Source: Steroidobacter denitrificans (GTDB lineage Bacteria; Pseudomonadota; Gammaproteobacteria; Steroidobacterales; Steroidobacteraceae). From it: 64,000 nucleotides of DNA. The DNA is taken from assembly GCF_001579945.1 (NCBI RefSeq), contig NZ_CP011971.1, positions 3,036,030 through 3,100,029 of the forward strand, in the 5' to 3' direction. Numbering within the stretch: position 1 is the first letter of the stretch; each line of letters begins with the position of its first letter. Made by a program: the position numbers and the translations under genes. Under the pieces are notes generated by a model. It did not search any database. It saw only the letters and a program-made list of their open reading frames with translations, and was not told where the DNA came from. Below are positions 29,632-38,255 of the stretch, piece by piece.

Positions 29632-29783
29632 CACGATCTCCGTGAGAACTCGGAGCGAGTCTATACCCGCCCCCTGATAACGGGAGGTGACCACCAGATC
29701 GAGCCCACTTCACGGCGCCAGCGACGCTCATCTGCACACGCTCAGACCGACCCAAAAAACGGCGTCATTTTCATGACGGGAAT

Positions 29784-29827
29784 GTAATGAACGGGTCACC
29801 TGTCTGACAGTGGCGGCTCTGCATGCT
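29784..29827 (+). promoter_or_regulatory. Copper-box promoter B (DUF411 gene)
   Basis: GTAATGAACGGGTCA (29784-29798) is followed after 23 bp by CATGCT (29822-29827). The flanking ATGACGGGAAT just upstream is shared with promoter A. It would start transcription near 29834, about 75 bp before the DUF411 ATG. Confidence 0.72.
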
Positions 29828-29908
29828 CCGAGCAGGACCATGGCGATGATTCCGCATATCCAAAGCATGTGGTCACCGAATCCGAGATCCGTAGCAAAGT
29901 CGTCGAAC

Positions 29909-30385
29909 ATGAAAAGTTCAAGCACAAAGCACCGTCACTTGTCAGCAGTCGTGGTTCTGCTGGCCATGGCTGTCACAGGTATGGCGGCAGCCTCCGAGCT
30001 GGTCGCCGACGTCTGGAAAGATCCCTACTGCGGCTGCTGCAAGGTGTGGGTGGATCACCTGAAGGAAGCGGGCATCACTGTGCGCGTCTTCAACACAGGA
30101 AACACCGGCGCACGCGCGCGCCTCGGCATCCCAGCAAAGCTGGGCTCCTGTCATACGGCCAAGATCAATGGCTACGTGATCGAGGGTCATGTGCCGGCAG
30201 CCGACATCCAGCGTCTGCTCAGGGAGAAGCCGAAGGCGGTTGGCCTGGCCGTGCCCGGCATGCCTTTGGGATCGCCGGGTATGGACGGACCGGTCTACGG
30301 CAACCGCGTGATGGCCTACGACGTGCTGCTGGTACAGGCCGATGGAAGCACCAGCGTGTACCAGTCGTACCCCGGATCGCAGTAA
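29909..30385 (+). CDS. DUF411 metal-binding periplasmic protein
   Basis: This 158-residue protein has a signal peptide (LSAVVVLLAMAVTGMAAAS) and then the DUF411 signature VWKDPYCGCCKVWVDHLKEAG with a CxCC metal site near residues 46-49. Conserved CHTA and PGMPLGSPGM segments follow. DUF411 proteins are found with copper and other metal resistance genes. The ATG at 29909 is chosen for the signal peptide. It precedes copC by 173 bp. Confidence 0.85.
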   Translation: MKSSSTKHRHLSAVVVLLAMAVTGMAAASELVADVWKDPYCGCCKVWVDHLKEAGITVRVFNTGNTGARARLGIPAKLGSCHTAKINGYVIEGHVPAADIQRLLREKPKAVGLAVPGMPLGSPGMDGPVYGNRVMAYDVLLVQADGSTSVYQSYPGSQ

Positions 30386-30558
30386 GCAGCCCGCGGAGGC
30401 ACGGCATAAGCGGCTCGGCTCTGCGAGCCAGTACAGCGGCAATTCGGCGTCGGTGCCGTCGGGCACCATGCTCGGCCGGTATCCGCTAAGCCTCCACAGT
30501 CGATGCGACGAGAAGTTTTCGCGTATTGATTCTAGGTAACCCATAACGGAGAACAACT

Positions 30559-30942
30559 ATGAGCAACATCAGCACTCGCGCCATTCGCTCTTTTACACTC
30601 GGCATCGGCCTCGCGGTCAGCCTCCTGTCGGCCTCGTTCGCCTATGCGCACGCCACATTGGTTCAGTCCACGCCGGCGGCCAATGCGGTCGTGGCGTCTC
30701 CTCAGCAGATCGACCTCATGTTCAACGAGACGCTCGTGCCGCGTGCTTCACGCCTGGAGCTGGCAATGATCCACGGCAACTCGACCATGCCGATCGAGCA
30801 TCTGGAGATCGAGGTCATCGGCAAGACGTTGCGCGCCAAGCTGCATCATCCGCTGGAAGCCGGTACTTATCGCGTACAGTACCGCGCCGTCGGGCCGGAT
30901 AATCACCCGATGACGGGGGACTTCAGCTTTACCGTCGGCTGA
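30559..30942 (+). CDS. copC: CopC periplasmic copper-binding protein
   Basis: This 127-residue protein has a signal peptide ending at FAYA and a mature chain beginning HATLVQSTPAANA, so the N-terminal His is the Cu(II) ligand. GPDNHPMTGDF supplies the Asp/His pair of the CopC brace site. There is no Met-rich Cu(I) site, so it is of the Cu(II)-only type. It delivers copper to the membrane protein CopD, 12 nt downstream. Confidence 0.9.
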   Translation: MSNISTRAIRSFTLGIGLAVSLLSASFAYAHATLVQSTPAANAVVASPQQIDLMFNETLVPRASRLELAMIHGNSTMPIEHLEIEVIGKTLRAKLHHPLEAGTYRVQYRAVGPDNHPMTGDFSFTVG

Positions 30943-30954
30943 GGCACCGCCGAC

Positions 30955-31899
30955 TTGTCGAGCGTGCCCGCCTATGCCTTGCGGTTCGTCCAGTACCTGG
31001 ACCTCATGCTGCTGTTCGGCCTTCCGCTGTTCTCGTGGTATGGCCTGCGCCGATCGGTGCCTGGCGGAGACCCGTGGTTGCCCCTGACTAGGCCCGCGCT
31101 CTCCGGGGCACTTCTGGTCAGCGCCGTGTTCGGTGTGGCGCTGACCGGTATCGACGTCGTCTTCAAGACGACGGAGATCATGGGGATGCCGGTCACCGAA
31201 CTCGACCGCGCATCGCTTGGCTGGTACCTGTTCGAGACCGCCGCTGGCCGAGCCGCACTGGCACGGACCGCAGTGCTGGTCGTGCTGATAGCCTTTCTTG
31301 GTTGGCAGTCGCGTCGCGAAGAGCGCTCCTTCTTCTCGCCTCTGGTGGCCGCGCTTGCCGGATGTGCGCTACTCACACTGGCGTGGAACGGTCACGCGGC
31401 TGCGGGAGAAGGCGCGTCCGGCGTGCTGCGACTGGCCGCGGGCATCGCCCACCTGCTTGCGGCTGGCGGCTGGATCGGCGCCATCGCGGCCTTCCTGATT
31501 ATCCTCTCGCGTCGCAGCGCATCCGCCAGGAGCGCCCCCCTGCAAGTGCTCCACCAGACGCTGCAGGACTTCTCAGGTCCCGGCACCGTCTTCGTCGGCA
31601 TCCTTGTGGTCACCGGCGTCCTGCACTACGGCGACCTCACGGGTTGGTCCGTGGTGCCCTTGTTCCACAGCGTTCATGGCAAGCTGCTGCTGGTCAAGCT
31701 GGCGTTGTTCGCCGCCATGTTGGGACTGGCCGCACTTCATCGCTGGCGCGTGGTACCCAGATTGGAAGGTGAAGTTCTCGCTGGCGGTGGTTCGCGCTCG
31801 CTGCAGACACTTCGCCTCACCGTAACCATCGAGGCAACACTCGCTGTTCTGATCATTGCCGCTGTGTCCATCCTCGGCACCCTCAATCCACATGGGTGA
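30955..31899 (+). CDS. copD: CopD inner-membrane copper import protein
   Basis: This 314-residue protein has eight or so membrane helices and the CopD-type segments WNGHAAAGEG and HSVHGKLLLVKLALFAAM. It receives copper from CopC for uptake to the cytosol. The start is TTG 30955 (or GTG 30964); no ATG is available near the conserved N-terminus. It follows copC closely. The 234 bp after it contain no gene I can support. Confidence 0.85.
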   Translation: MSSVPAYALRFVQYLDLMLLFGLPLFSWYGLRRSVPGGDPWLPLTRPALSGALLVSAVFGVALTGIDVVFKTTEIMGMPVTELDRASLGWYLFETAAGRAALARTAVLVVLIAFLGWQSRREERSFFSPLVAALAGCALLTLAWNGHAAAGEGASGVLRLAAGIAHLLAAGGWIGAIAAFLIILSRRSASARSAPLQVLHQTLQDFSGPGTVFVGILVVTGVLHYGDLTGWSVVPLFHSVHGKLLLVKLALFAAMLGLAALHRWRVVPRLEGEVLAGGGSRSLQTLRLTVTIEATLAVLIIAAVSILGTLNPHG

Positions 31900-32133
31900 C
31901 CCGATGCCGACCCTAAAGATTGGGCTTCCCCGATCTATGAAGATCCGCGCGTTCGAAAGCATCTCGGGAAGGTCCTCGCTTCGCATTGCCAAGAGTGCCA
32001 TCGAAGATCAAGCCAACTGGATTTCTAGCCCGGCCATTGGCGTTGGCTCATTGACCTAAGGGGAGCAGGCCCCATGGGTTGCAGTCCCATCTTCGTTGGC
32101 GTCGAAGCACATGAATCACAAGGAGAGTGATCT

Positions 32134-33024
32134 ATGGAGCTTCGACATCTGCGCTGCTTCATAGTCCTGGCTGAAGAACTGCATTTCACGCGCGCGGCCG
32201 ACCGTCTGCACATCGAACAGTCACCGCTTTCTCGCATCATCAAAGAACTGGAAGACGAGCTCGGCGTCCTGCTGTTCACCCGTGACCGGCGAGGAACCCA
32301 ACTAACCCAGGCGGGGGCCGTGTTCCTGCAGGACGTCCGCAGGGTATTCACGATGCTGGAGCAGGCATGCGAGAACGCCAAGGCTGTTTCGGCAGGCTTT
32401 CGAGGTAGTCTGCGTATTGCGGTCTCCGATGGTGCTGTGGACCCGCGACTGTCGGCGTTCCTGGCGCGTTGTCGCGAGGAGGAGCCAGAAATCGAGATAC
32501 GGCTCTCCGAAGTGCCACTGGTGGAGCAACTGCGCGGACTGCGATCCGGTGACTTCAAGATCGGATTCGCACACACGGCGGAAGTCGGAGACGGCATCGT
32601 CGCCGAACCGATCTGGCGCGACCCGCTCGTGGTTGCCGTTCCCGCGCGCCATCCCCTCTTGGTCCACAAGGAAGTTCCGCTCGATGAGTTGGTCAGTTAC
32701 CCGCTTATCCTATGCAACCAGCACATTTGCGAAGGCTACTGCAGGGCGTTGACCCAATTGCTCCGACCACTGAAGCGAGAGCCCAACGTCGTCGAGCGGG
32801 TGACTTCTCTGGAAATGATGCTCACCTTGGTCGGGGCCGGCTACGGCGTTGGCTTCACCACCGCGCCCAGAATCGGACTTTCCCGCCATCCCGACGTTGT
32901 GATGCGGCCGTTAGCGATGGATTCGGCGATGCTGACGACCTACCTACTCAGGCTGGACAGCGACGAGCCTACAGCTGCATTGGAACGGCTCATCGCCCGG
33001 CTGCCTGTCCAGCTGAACTACTGA
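32134..33024 (+). CDS. LysR-family transcriptional regulator (island)
   Basis: This 296-residue protein has the N-terminal LysR helix-turn-helix (LRCFIVLAEELHFTRAADRLHIEQSPLSR) and a complete effector-binding domain. GAGGAG-like ribosome-binding sequence precedes the ATG. The effector part (VGAGYGVGFTTAPRIGLSRHPDVVMRPLAM) is related to the stand-alone effector domain at 33442, so the two are paralogues in one control region near the integrase. Confidence 0.85.
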   Translation: MELRHLRCFIVLAEELHFTRAADRLHIEQSPLSRIIKELEDELGVLLFTRDRRGTQLTQAGAVFLQDVRRVFTMLEQACENAKAVSAGFRGSLRIAVSDGAVDPRLSAFLARCREEEPEIEIRLSEVPLVEQLRGLRSGDFKIGFAHTAEVGDGIVAEPIWRDPLVVAVPARHPLLVHKEVPLDELVSYPLILCNQHICEGYCRALTQLLRPLKREPNVVERVTSLEMMLTLVGAGYGVGFTTAPRIGLSRHPDVVMRPLAMDSAMLTTYLLRLDSDEPTAALERLIARLPVQLNY

Positions 33025-33043
33025 GGAGGACACTGGTACGGCG

Positions 33044-33349
33044 CTACGTTCTCAGCTTCGAAGCCGCGCGCAGATTGCTTTCCGTAGCCACCATCAGGTC
33101 AGCGGCGCTGATCTTCAACGCTATGGCGATCTTAAGGATCAGGGCAAGCGTCGGCATGTGCTCACCCCGCTCGATCTTGCCCATGTGGGAACGCTCGATC
33201 TCAGCCAAGGACGCAAGCTCCTCCTGCGCTATCCCTTGCTCCAGTCGAGCAGCGCGCACTGCCTTTCCGAACGCCGATGCTGGTTCAGGCTCATAAGTGG
33301 TCGTGCCAGCCGGTCGGCCTCGTTGGACAGTACGCTTCTGCATCAGCAA
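33044..33349 (-). CDS. XRE-family DNA-binding repressor
   Basis: This 101-residue protein contains a Cro/CI-type helix-turn-helix (GKAVRAARLEQGIAQEELASLAEIERSHMGKIERGEHMPTL) near residues 28-70. It has no ligand domain. It is divergent from the LysR effector-domain gene, with a shared AT-rich 92-bp gap holding a palindrome. Such small repressors often control excision or transfer in islands. Confidence 0.8.
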   Translation of the reverse strand: MLMQKRTVQRGRPAGTTTYEPEPASAFGKAVRAARLEQGIAQEELASLAEIERSHMGKIERGEHMPTLALILKIAIALKISAADLMVATESNLRAASKLRT

Positions 33350-33380
33350 AAGCGTCGAATATTGCTCTGACTTAAACCAC

Positions 33381-33392
33381 GTTAAATTTAAC
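33381..33392. promoter_or_regulatory. Palindrome between XRE and LysR-effector genes
   Basis: GTTAAATTTAAC is a perfect 12-bp palindrome in an AT-rich gap between divergent genes, about 32 bp from the XRE start. It is a natural candidate operator for the XRE repressor; this is inferred from position and symmetry only. Confidence 0.4.
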
Positions 33393-33441
33393 TCTTCCTA
33401 TGCTGCGAGCCTTGTTTCCCCGGCCATAACTGAGGACAGCC

Positions 33442-34038
33442 ATGCGCGGCTCACCCCCATCCTCGGTGCTCAAGCTCGGCATATCGTCCGGCGTCCCCTC
33501 GTCCCGGTTAGCGGCACTGCTCGCGCTACATCGCGCGAAAGAGCCCGAGACGCCTGTCTCGATGGAGGAAGTCACGTCGTCGCCGGACCTCATTGAGGGC
33601 GTGAAGAACGGCCGCTACGACATCGGGTTGGTGGCGACGACGACACCCGCCGACGACGCGCCGCTTTGGCGTGAAGAGTTGGCGGTCGCGGTGCCCGATC
33701 GCTCCCCCTTGCTCCGCTATGCCGCGATCCCCCTTGGGGCACTCCTATCCTATCCCTTGTTTCAGTATTGCCCCCTGGCCTGCGAAGTGCTGTTCGGTCA
33801 AGAGTGGCCCGTTCTTTACGGGGTCACGTCGTATGAATTGATGACCGTGATGGTGTCGGCCGGCTACGGGGTGGGCATCGCCCCCCGTTCACGCATCGAA
33901 CAGTCCCGGAGCTGGGGTGTTGTGATGCGACCGTTGGCGGACGGCTCCTACTGGATCGGAACGCACATGTTCCGATCCGAGCGGAACGACTCGCCCGCCA
34001 TCGAGCGTTTCGTCAAGCGAGCGCAGACGATCGCGTAG
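33442..34038 (+). CDS. Stand-alone LysR effector-binding domain (no HTH)
   Basis: This 198-residue protein aligns with the C-terminal two-thirds of LysR regulators (LPLGALLSYPLFQYC; SAGYGVGIAPRSRIEQSRSWGVVMRPLA) and begins directly in the effector domain. No helix-turn-helix is encoded upstream. It could partner the divergent XRE protein or modulate the LysR at 32134. Its end overlaps the convergent integrase gene by 26 bp. Either a degraded LysR or a deliberate split regulator. Confidence 0.7.
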   Translation: MRGSPPSSVLKLGISSGVPSSRLAALLALHRAKEPETPVSMEEVTSSPDLIEGVKNGRYDIGLVATTTPADDAPLWREELAVAVPDRSPLLRYAAIPLGALLSYPLFQYCPLACEVLFGQEWPVLYGVTSYELMTVMVSAGYGVGIAPRSRIEQSRSWGVVMRPLADGSYWIGTHMFRSERNDSPAIERFVKRAQTIA

Positions 34039-35893
34039 TGCCACCCTCCCGACGAGGGAGGGGGCCGTCGATCTGCTGGATGAGCAGTGCGCGACGCACT
34101 ACCTGTACGGCCATTTCCAACGTCTCCAGCGTCACCGCCTCGATCGGCGACTGGCCGCCGAATTCGTCGTAGGGCTGCGTTAGTGCGTGGTAGATCTCCC
34201 AGGGGTCCACGCCGCGAGCCGTCTGCTTGAGGATGGTCTGGACCAGGCGACGCTTGAGCGGGTCGAGCTGCCAGTCCGGCACACGCTGCCCCCGGTTGCC
34301 CAGGCTGATCGACAGCAAGTTGCCCGCCGTGACTTCGTAGGTGATCCAGCGCCGCGACTTGCCGGCGAGCTTGGCGTAGTCGGCGACGGACAGGTTGTGG
34401 GGCGACTCCAGGATGTCGAGCAGGATCATCCGCTCGCGCTGGACGTTCGAGATGGTCGGTTCCGTCTTGGGAGCGCGCACCGCAGACAGCCGTTGCATTT
34501 GGATGGCTCCCTGCGGCGGCGCGTCGTGCGGCTTGGACAGCACCAAGGTCTGCACCGTTGTGCTCGCAGGCGATCCTTGCGTGTTCGATCCGTCACCAGC
34601 CATCGGCAGGCCTTCCAAGTGGAGGGCCAGAGGATTGCTGGCCGCTTCCAACTGGCCCTGCTCCAACAGGTCCAGCCGATCGGCCCAGTCCTGCATCATG
34701 CACCGACGCTGCTCGACGTACTCGGCATGGTTGTAGGTGCGGCGGACCGGGTTCGGGTCGACGTGCGAGAGCTGCGCGTCGATCCACTTGTCGGGATAGC
34801 CCAACTCGTTGAGCGTGGTCGAAAGGGTGGCGCGGATACCGTGGCCCGTCAGCCGGCCGTCGTAACCCAGCCGCTTCACTGCCGTATTGAGCGTGTTTTC
34901 GCTGATGCGCTGCTTCAGGCTCTTGGCCCCCGGGAACACGTGCTTCTGTCCCTGCTTGAACCGCTCCAGCATGTGCCGGACGATTTCAACCGCCTGCAGG
35001 GACAGCGGCACGATGTACGGCGGGATGTCCTCCGTCCGCAGGTTTTCCTTCTGCATCTTCAGTTCGAGCTGCTTCACCACATCTGGCGGAATGATCCACA
35101 GGCCGTCATCGAGGTGGAACTGATCCGGCGTCGCAAGCCGCAGCTCGCCCGTGCGCACGCCCGTCAGAAACAACATGCGGACGCCGAGCTGGGTCTGCAG
35201 CCGGCCGGGGTACTTGCGCAGCAGTTGCAGGAACTCGGGTAGCTCCGACATGCGCAGGAACGGGTTGTGGCGCACGGGCGGCTGCGGCATGGCGACCACA
35301 TCCAGGTCGGAAGCCGGGTTGCGTTCCAGGCCGGGCACGACCACCAGCGCGTAGCGGAATAGCTGGTTGAGCCAGGTACGCACCTTCTCGGCCACCGAGG
35401 GCGCACCGCGTTTCTCGATCCGACCGACGATTTCCAGCAGGTCGGCGCGAGTGATGACGTGGATCGAGCGCTTGCCCAGCGTGGGGAGCACGTCGTTGCC
35501 GAAGATGCGCGGAAGCGTGGCGAGCGTGGTTTGCCGTCCCCTCTTGAGGCGACCCTGTTCCCGGAACTTCAGCCACTTTTCGTAGACCGCCTGGAAGGTG
35601 TTCTGCTCGGCCTGGGTCGCCAGTTGTCGGTCCCTCGTCCGCTGGCGCTGCGGGTTGATGTCCTTGGCGACGAGCGCCCGCGCCTCGTCGCGGCGGGTGC
35701 GTGCCTCGCGCAGGCTGATCTCGGGATACACCCCCAAGGACATCCGCTTCTGCCGGCCGAGCCAGGTATAGCGGAAGTGCCAGGTCTTCGTGCCCGCGGC
35801 CGAGACGGCCAGCGACAGGCCGTCGAAGTCGGGGAGGGTGTAGTCCGTCCCGGTGGCCTTGGCCTGCCGAACGGCGACATCAGAAAGTGCCAT
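34013..35893 (-). CDS. int: P4-type tyrosine integrase with C-terminal extension
   Basis: This 626-residue protein has the N-terminal arm-binding DUF4102-like domain (DVAVRQAKATGTDYTLPDFDGLSL). The catalytic residues follow in order: Arg in TGVRTGEL (near 250), H-x-x-R in TGHGIRATLS (near 345), His in LSHVDPN, and the nucleophile Tyr in RRTYNHAEY (near 385). The last 200 residues are an extra domain beyond the usual 400-450, with a helix-turn-helix-like stretch and DPWEIYHALTQPYDEFGGQSPIEAV. It starts 224 bp from the tRNA-Gly 3' end, its integration target. Confidence 0.9.
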   Translation of the reverse strand: MALSDVAVRQAKATGTDYTLPDFDGLSLAVSAAGTKTWHFRYTWLGRQKRMSLGVYPEISLREARTRRDEARALVAKDINPQRQRTRDRQLATQAEQNTFQAVYEKWLKFREQGRLKRGRQTTLATLPRIFGNDVLPTLGKRSIHVITRADLLEIVGRIEKRGAPSVAEKVRTWLNQLFRYALVVVPGLERNPASDLDVVAMPQPPVRHNPFLRMSELPEFLQLLRKYPGRLQTQLGVRMLFLTGVRTGELRLATPDQFHLDDGLWIIPPDVVKQLELKMQKENLRTEDIPPYIVPLSLQAVEIVRHMLERFKQGQKHVFPGAKSLKQRISENTLNTAVKRLGYDGRLTGHGIRATLSTTLNELGYPDKWIDAQLSHVDPNPVRRTYNHAEYVEQRRCMMQDWADRLDLLEQGQLEAASNPLALHLEGLPMAGDGSNTQGSPASTTVQTLVLSKPHDAPPQGAIQMQRLSAVRAPKTEPTISNVQRERMILLDILESPHNLSVADYAKLAGKSRRWITYEVTAGNLLSISLGNRGQRVPDWQLDPLKRRLVQTILKQTARGVDPWEIYHALTQPYDEFGGQSPIEAVTLETLEMAVQVVRRALLIQQIDGPLPRREGGTTRSSALA

Positions 35894-36116
35894 GTCTGCT
35901 CCTGAACTGAGTCAGGAGTCAGATCGTCATCCCATGGCCCGCTCGTCCCTACCAACAATCCGGACTCGAACCCAACCGCCTTGATGGACTACTGGATGGA
36001 CTAAATCAGTCCATCTGTCGGTGGATTCCGGTGGCCTTCACTGGACGCTCATCCGGCGAAAAAGCCTTTGCTGATAGTGGTTTATGGAACTCCTTGGAAC
36101 TCCATGGAACCTGAAC
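35894..36116. other. Attachment-site region between integrase and tRNA
   Basis: No gene. The gap carries short repeated motifs likely to be integrase arm-binding sites: TGGACTA and its inverted partner (around 35985-36015) and TGGAACTCC twice (around 36084-36103). The integrase promoter must also lie here. Confidence 0.5.
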
Positions 36117-36190
36117 TGGAGCGGGTGATGGGAATCGAACCCACGTTAGTAGCTTGGGAAGCTACAGTTCTACCATTGAACTACACCCGC
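36117..36190 (-). tRNA. tRNA-Gly(CCC)
   Basis: The minus-strand sequence folds as a complete tRNA: 7-bp acceptor stem GCGGGTG/CACCCGC, D arm GTTC...GAAC, anticodon stem GTAGC/GCTAC with loop TTCCCAA (anticodon CCC), T arm TGGGTTCGATTCCCA and an encoded CCA. It resembles E. coli glyU. Its 3' end faces the integrase and marks the island's right junction. Confidence 0.95.
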
Positions 36191-36322
36191 TGAACTCTGG
36201 AAATTCTGGCCTGCCCGTACCGCTTTCGCAAGCCTTTACGCACTCCCTGAATCCCCCGCCGAGCTGCGTCGGGCTTCCGCCTTCGTTCTTGCGGATCCGT
36301 CCCGAGCCCTGCTGGAGTATCC

Positions 36323-37267
36323 TTGCGGCCCCACGCCCCGGAAACGACCGATTTGAAATTCGATCTGCGCGATCTCGAACTGTTCGTGGCGGTGGCCGAC
36401 GCCGGCAGCATTGCCCGCGCCGCGGATCGATCCCATACCGTTCCCTCCGCCGTCAGCAAGCGCATCTCCGATCTGGAAGAGCGCTTCGGCAGCGTGCTGA
36501 TTCGGCGCGGCGCCAAAGGCGTCGAACTGACCGCCGCCGGTCACGCCCTCCTCGTGCGCGCCCGCGTCCTGCTGCACCAAGCCGCGCAACTCGACGACGA
36601 AATGCGTCGTCACGCCTCGGGGACGCGCGGCTACGTGCGCGTCTTCGCGAATATCAGCGCGATCGTGGAGTTTCTCCCCGGCGCCCTGGCCTCTTTCGCA
36701 CAAGGCCATGCCGATATCCACGTGCACCTCGAGGAACACGTCAGCGCCGCAGTCGCCGCCGCGGTCGCCGACAACACCGCCGATCTCGGTATCGTCAGCG
36801 AACTTCCTGCGATCGACGGCCTCGACACCATTCCGTTCCGCCGCGATGATCTCGCCCTGGCGCTGCGGCCCGATCATCCCCTGGCGCGGCGCACGGCGCT
36901 TCGCTTCGCCGACGTACTCGATCAACCCCTGGTGGGGCTGCACGCCGACAGCTCCCTGCACCGCCTGCTCACCCATGCTGCCGCCGATCTGGATACCACG
37001 CTCCACTGGCGCGTTCATGTCACCAGTTTCGATGCCGCCTGCGCCATGGTCGCCGCCGGGCTCGGCATAGCCGTCGTGCCCCGTGCCGCCGCCAGTCCCT
37101 ATATCCGCTCCCTGAGACTGGTTTCGGTGCCGCTCACCGATGCCTGGGCACAGCGTCAGCTGTTTTTATGCATCCGCGCCAACGCCGAACTTCATCCCGC
37201 GGCAAAGCGCCTGTACGATCATCTGCTTGCGCAGGGCCGCTCGCAGGATGAGCAAAAACAGCCATGA
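36323..37267 (+). CDS. LysR-family transcriptional regulator (core)
   Basis: This 314-residue protein has the LysR helix-turn-helix (LELFVAVADAGSIARAADRSHTVPSAVSKRISDLEERFG) and a full effector domain. No ATG lies at the N-terminus; TTG 36323 follows CTGGAG, and TTG 36353 is an alternative. It overlaps trmB (ATGA) at its end. Target genes are unknown. Confidence 0.85.
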   Translation: MRPHAPETTDLKFDLRDLELFVAVADAGSIARAADRSHTVPSAVSKRISDLEERFGSVLIRRGAKGVELTAAGHALLVRARVLLHQAAQLDDEMRRHASGTRGYVRVFANISAIVEFLPGALASFAQGHADIHVHLEEHVSAAVAAAVADNTADLGIVSELPAIDGLDTIPFRRDDLALALRPDHPLARRTALRFADVLDQPLVGLHADSSLHRLLTHAAADLDTTLHWRVHVTSFDAACAMVAAGLGIAVVPRAAASPYIRSLRLVSVPLTDAWAQRQLFLCIRANAELHPAAKRLYDHLLAQGRSQDEQKQP

Positions 37268-38004
37268 CCATGCGCAAGCAAGAATCCTCCCTCCCCGCTG
37301 GCACGCAAAGCCAGACAGCCGGTACCGATACTCCGCGGCGCACAGTGCGCAGCTATGTCCTGCGTGCCGGGCGGTCCACCGCCGCCCAGCAGCGGGCACT
37401 TGTCGAACTATGGCCACGCTACGGCGTGGAATTCACGCCGCAGGCGCTCGACCTGGATCAACTGTTCGCCCGACGTGCGCCGCGCATGATCGAGATCGGC
37501 TTCGGTGCCGGCGAAGCGCTGCTCGCCTTTGCCCGCGCACATCCCGGCATGGACTGCATCGGCATCGAAGTTCATCGGTCCGGCGTCGGACATCTGCTGC
37601 TTGGCGCTCATGAAGCGGAACTGACCAACTTGCGCATCATTTGCCACGATGCCGTCGAAGTTCTGCAACGGCAGATCCCGCCCGCATCGATCGCTCTGGT
37701 GCATATTTTTTTTCCCGACCCCTGGCACAAGAAACGTCATCACAAGCGCCGCCTCATCCAGCCGGCATTCATGGATGTACTCGCCACGGCGATCGCACCC
37801 GCAGGCACCCTGCGCCTGGCGACTGATTGGGAACACTATGCACAGCACATGCGCGAGGTCATCGACGCTCATCCCGAATTCAGGAATATCAGTCCCGGCA
37901 CCGGCTTCATGCCCCGCAACGAAGAACGCCCGCTCACACGTTTCGAACGGCGCGGACAGCGGCTAGGCCATGATGTATGGGATCTCGAGTATTTCCGGCG
38001 CTGA
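37264..38004 (+). CDS. trmB: tRNA (guanine-N7-)-methyltransferase TrmB
   Basis: This 246-residue S-adenosylmethionine-dependent enzyme has the SAM loop EIGFGAGEALL, then DWEHYA. The family motif FFPDPWHKKRHHKRRL lies near residues 150-165. It methylates G46 of tRNAs. The N-terminal 30 residues are a variable extension. The start overlaps the LysR stop. Confidence 0.92.
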   Translation: MTMRKQESSLPAGTQSQTAGTDTPRRTVRSYVLRAGRSTAAQQRALVELWPRYGVEFTPQALDLDQLFARRAPRMIEIGFGAGEALLAFARAHPGMDCIGIEVHRSGVGHLLLGAHEAELTNLRIICHDAVEVLQRQIPPASIALVHIFFPDPWHKKRHHKRRLIQPAFMDVLATAIAPAGTLRLATDWEHYAQHMREVIDAHPEFRNISPGTGFMPRNEERPLTRFERRGQRLGHDVWDLEYFRR

Positions 38005-38255
38005 TCGATGCCGATATAGCAAGCGGAACAGAGCGAGACTCATCAAATGTCACCCTACTGAAATGCAGTCATACCAAACCGGTACTCTCCCTGAGCTCCA
38101 GCACTTGGCTGCACGCCGACCTTCAACTGCGCACTGACTTTCGACGCCGTGGCCGTACGGAAAAAATCCCTATTGAATACGCAGTACCGCGCAGCTACAA
38201 ATGGCTGTGAAGATTCCGTGCACGGATCCTATCCGCTTCCAGTGGAGTATCTGCG

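Noticed and set aside
29632-29780. A fifth copper box in front of the DUF305 gene on the minus strand
   Set aside because: Only a TGGGTCG-like half is present, without GTAATG and without a -10 at the right distance.
31900-32133. Possible short gene (MPTLKIGLPRSMKIRAF ...) after copD
   Set aside because: No ribosome-binding site, no family and weak codon pattern; may be a degraded fragment.
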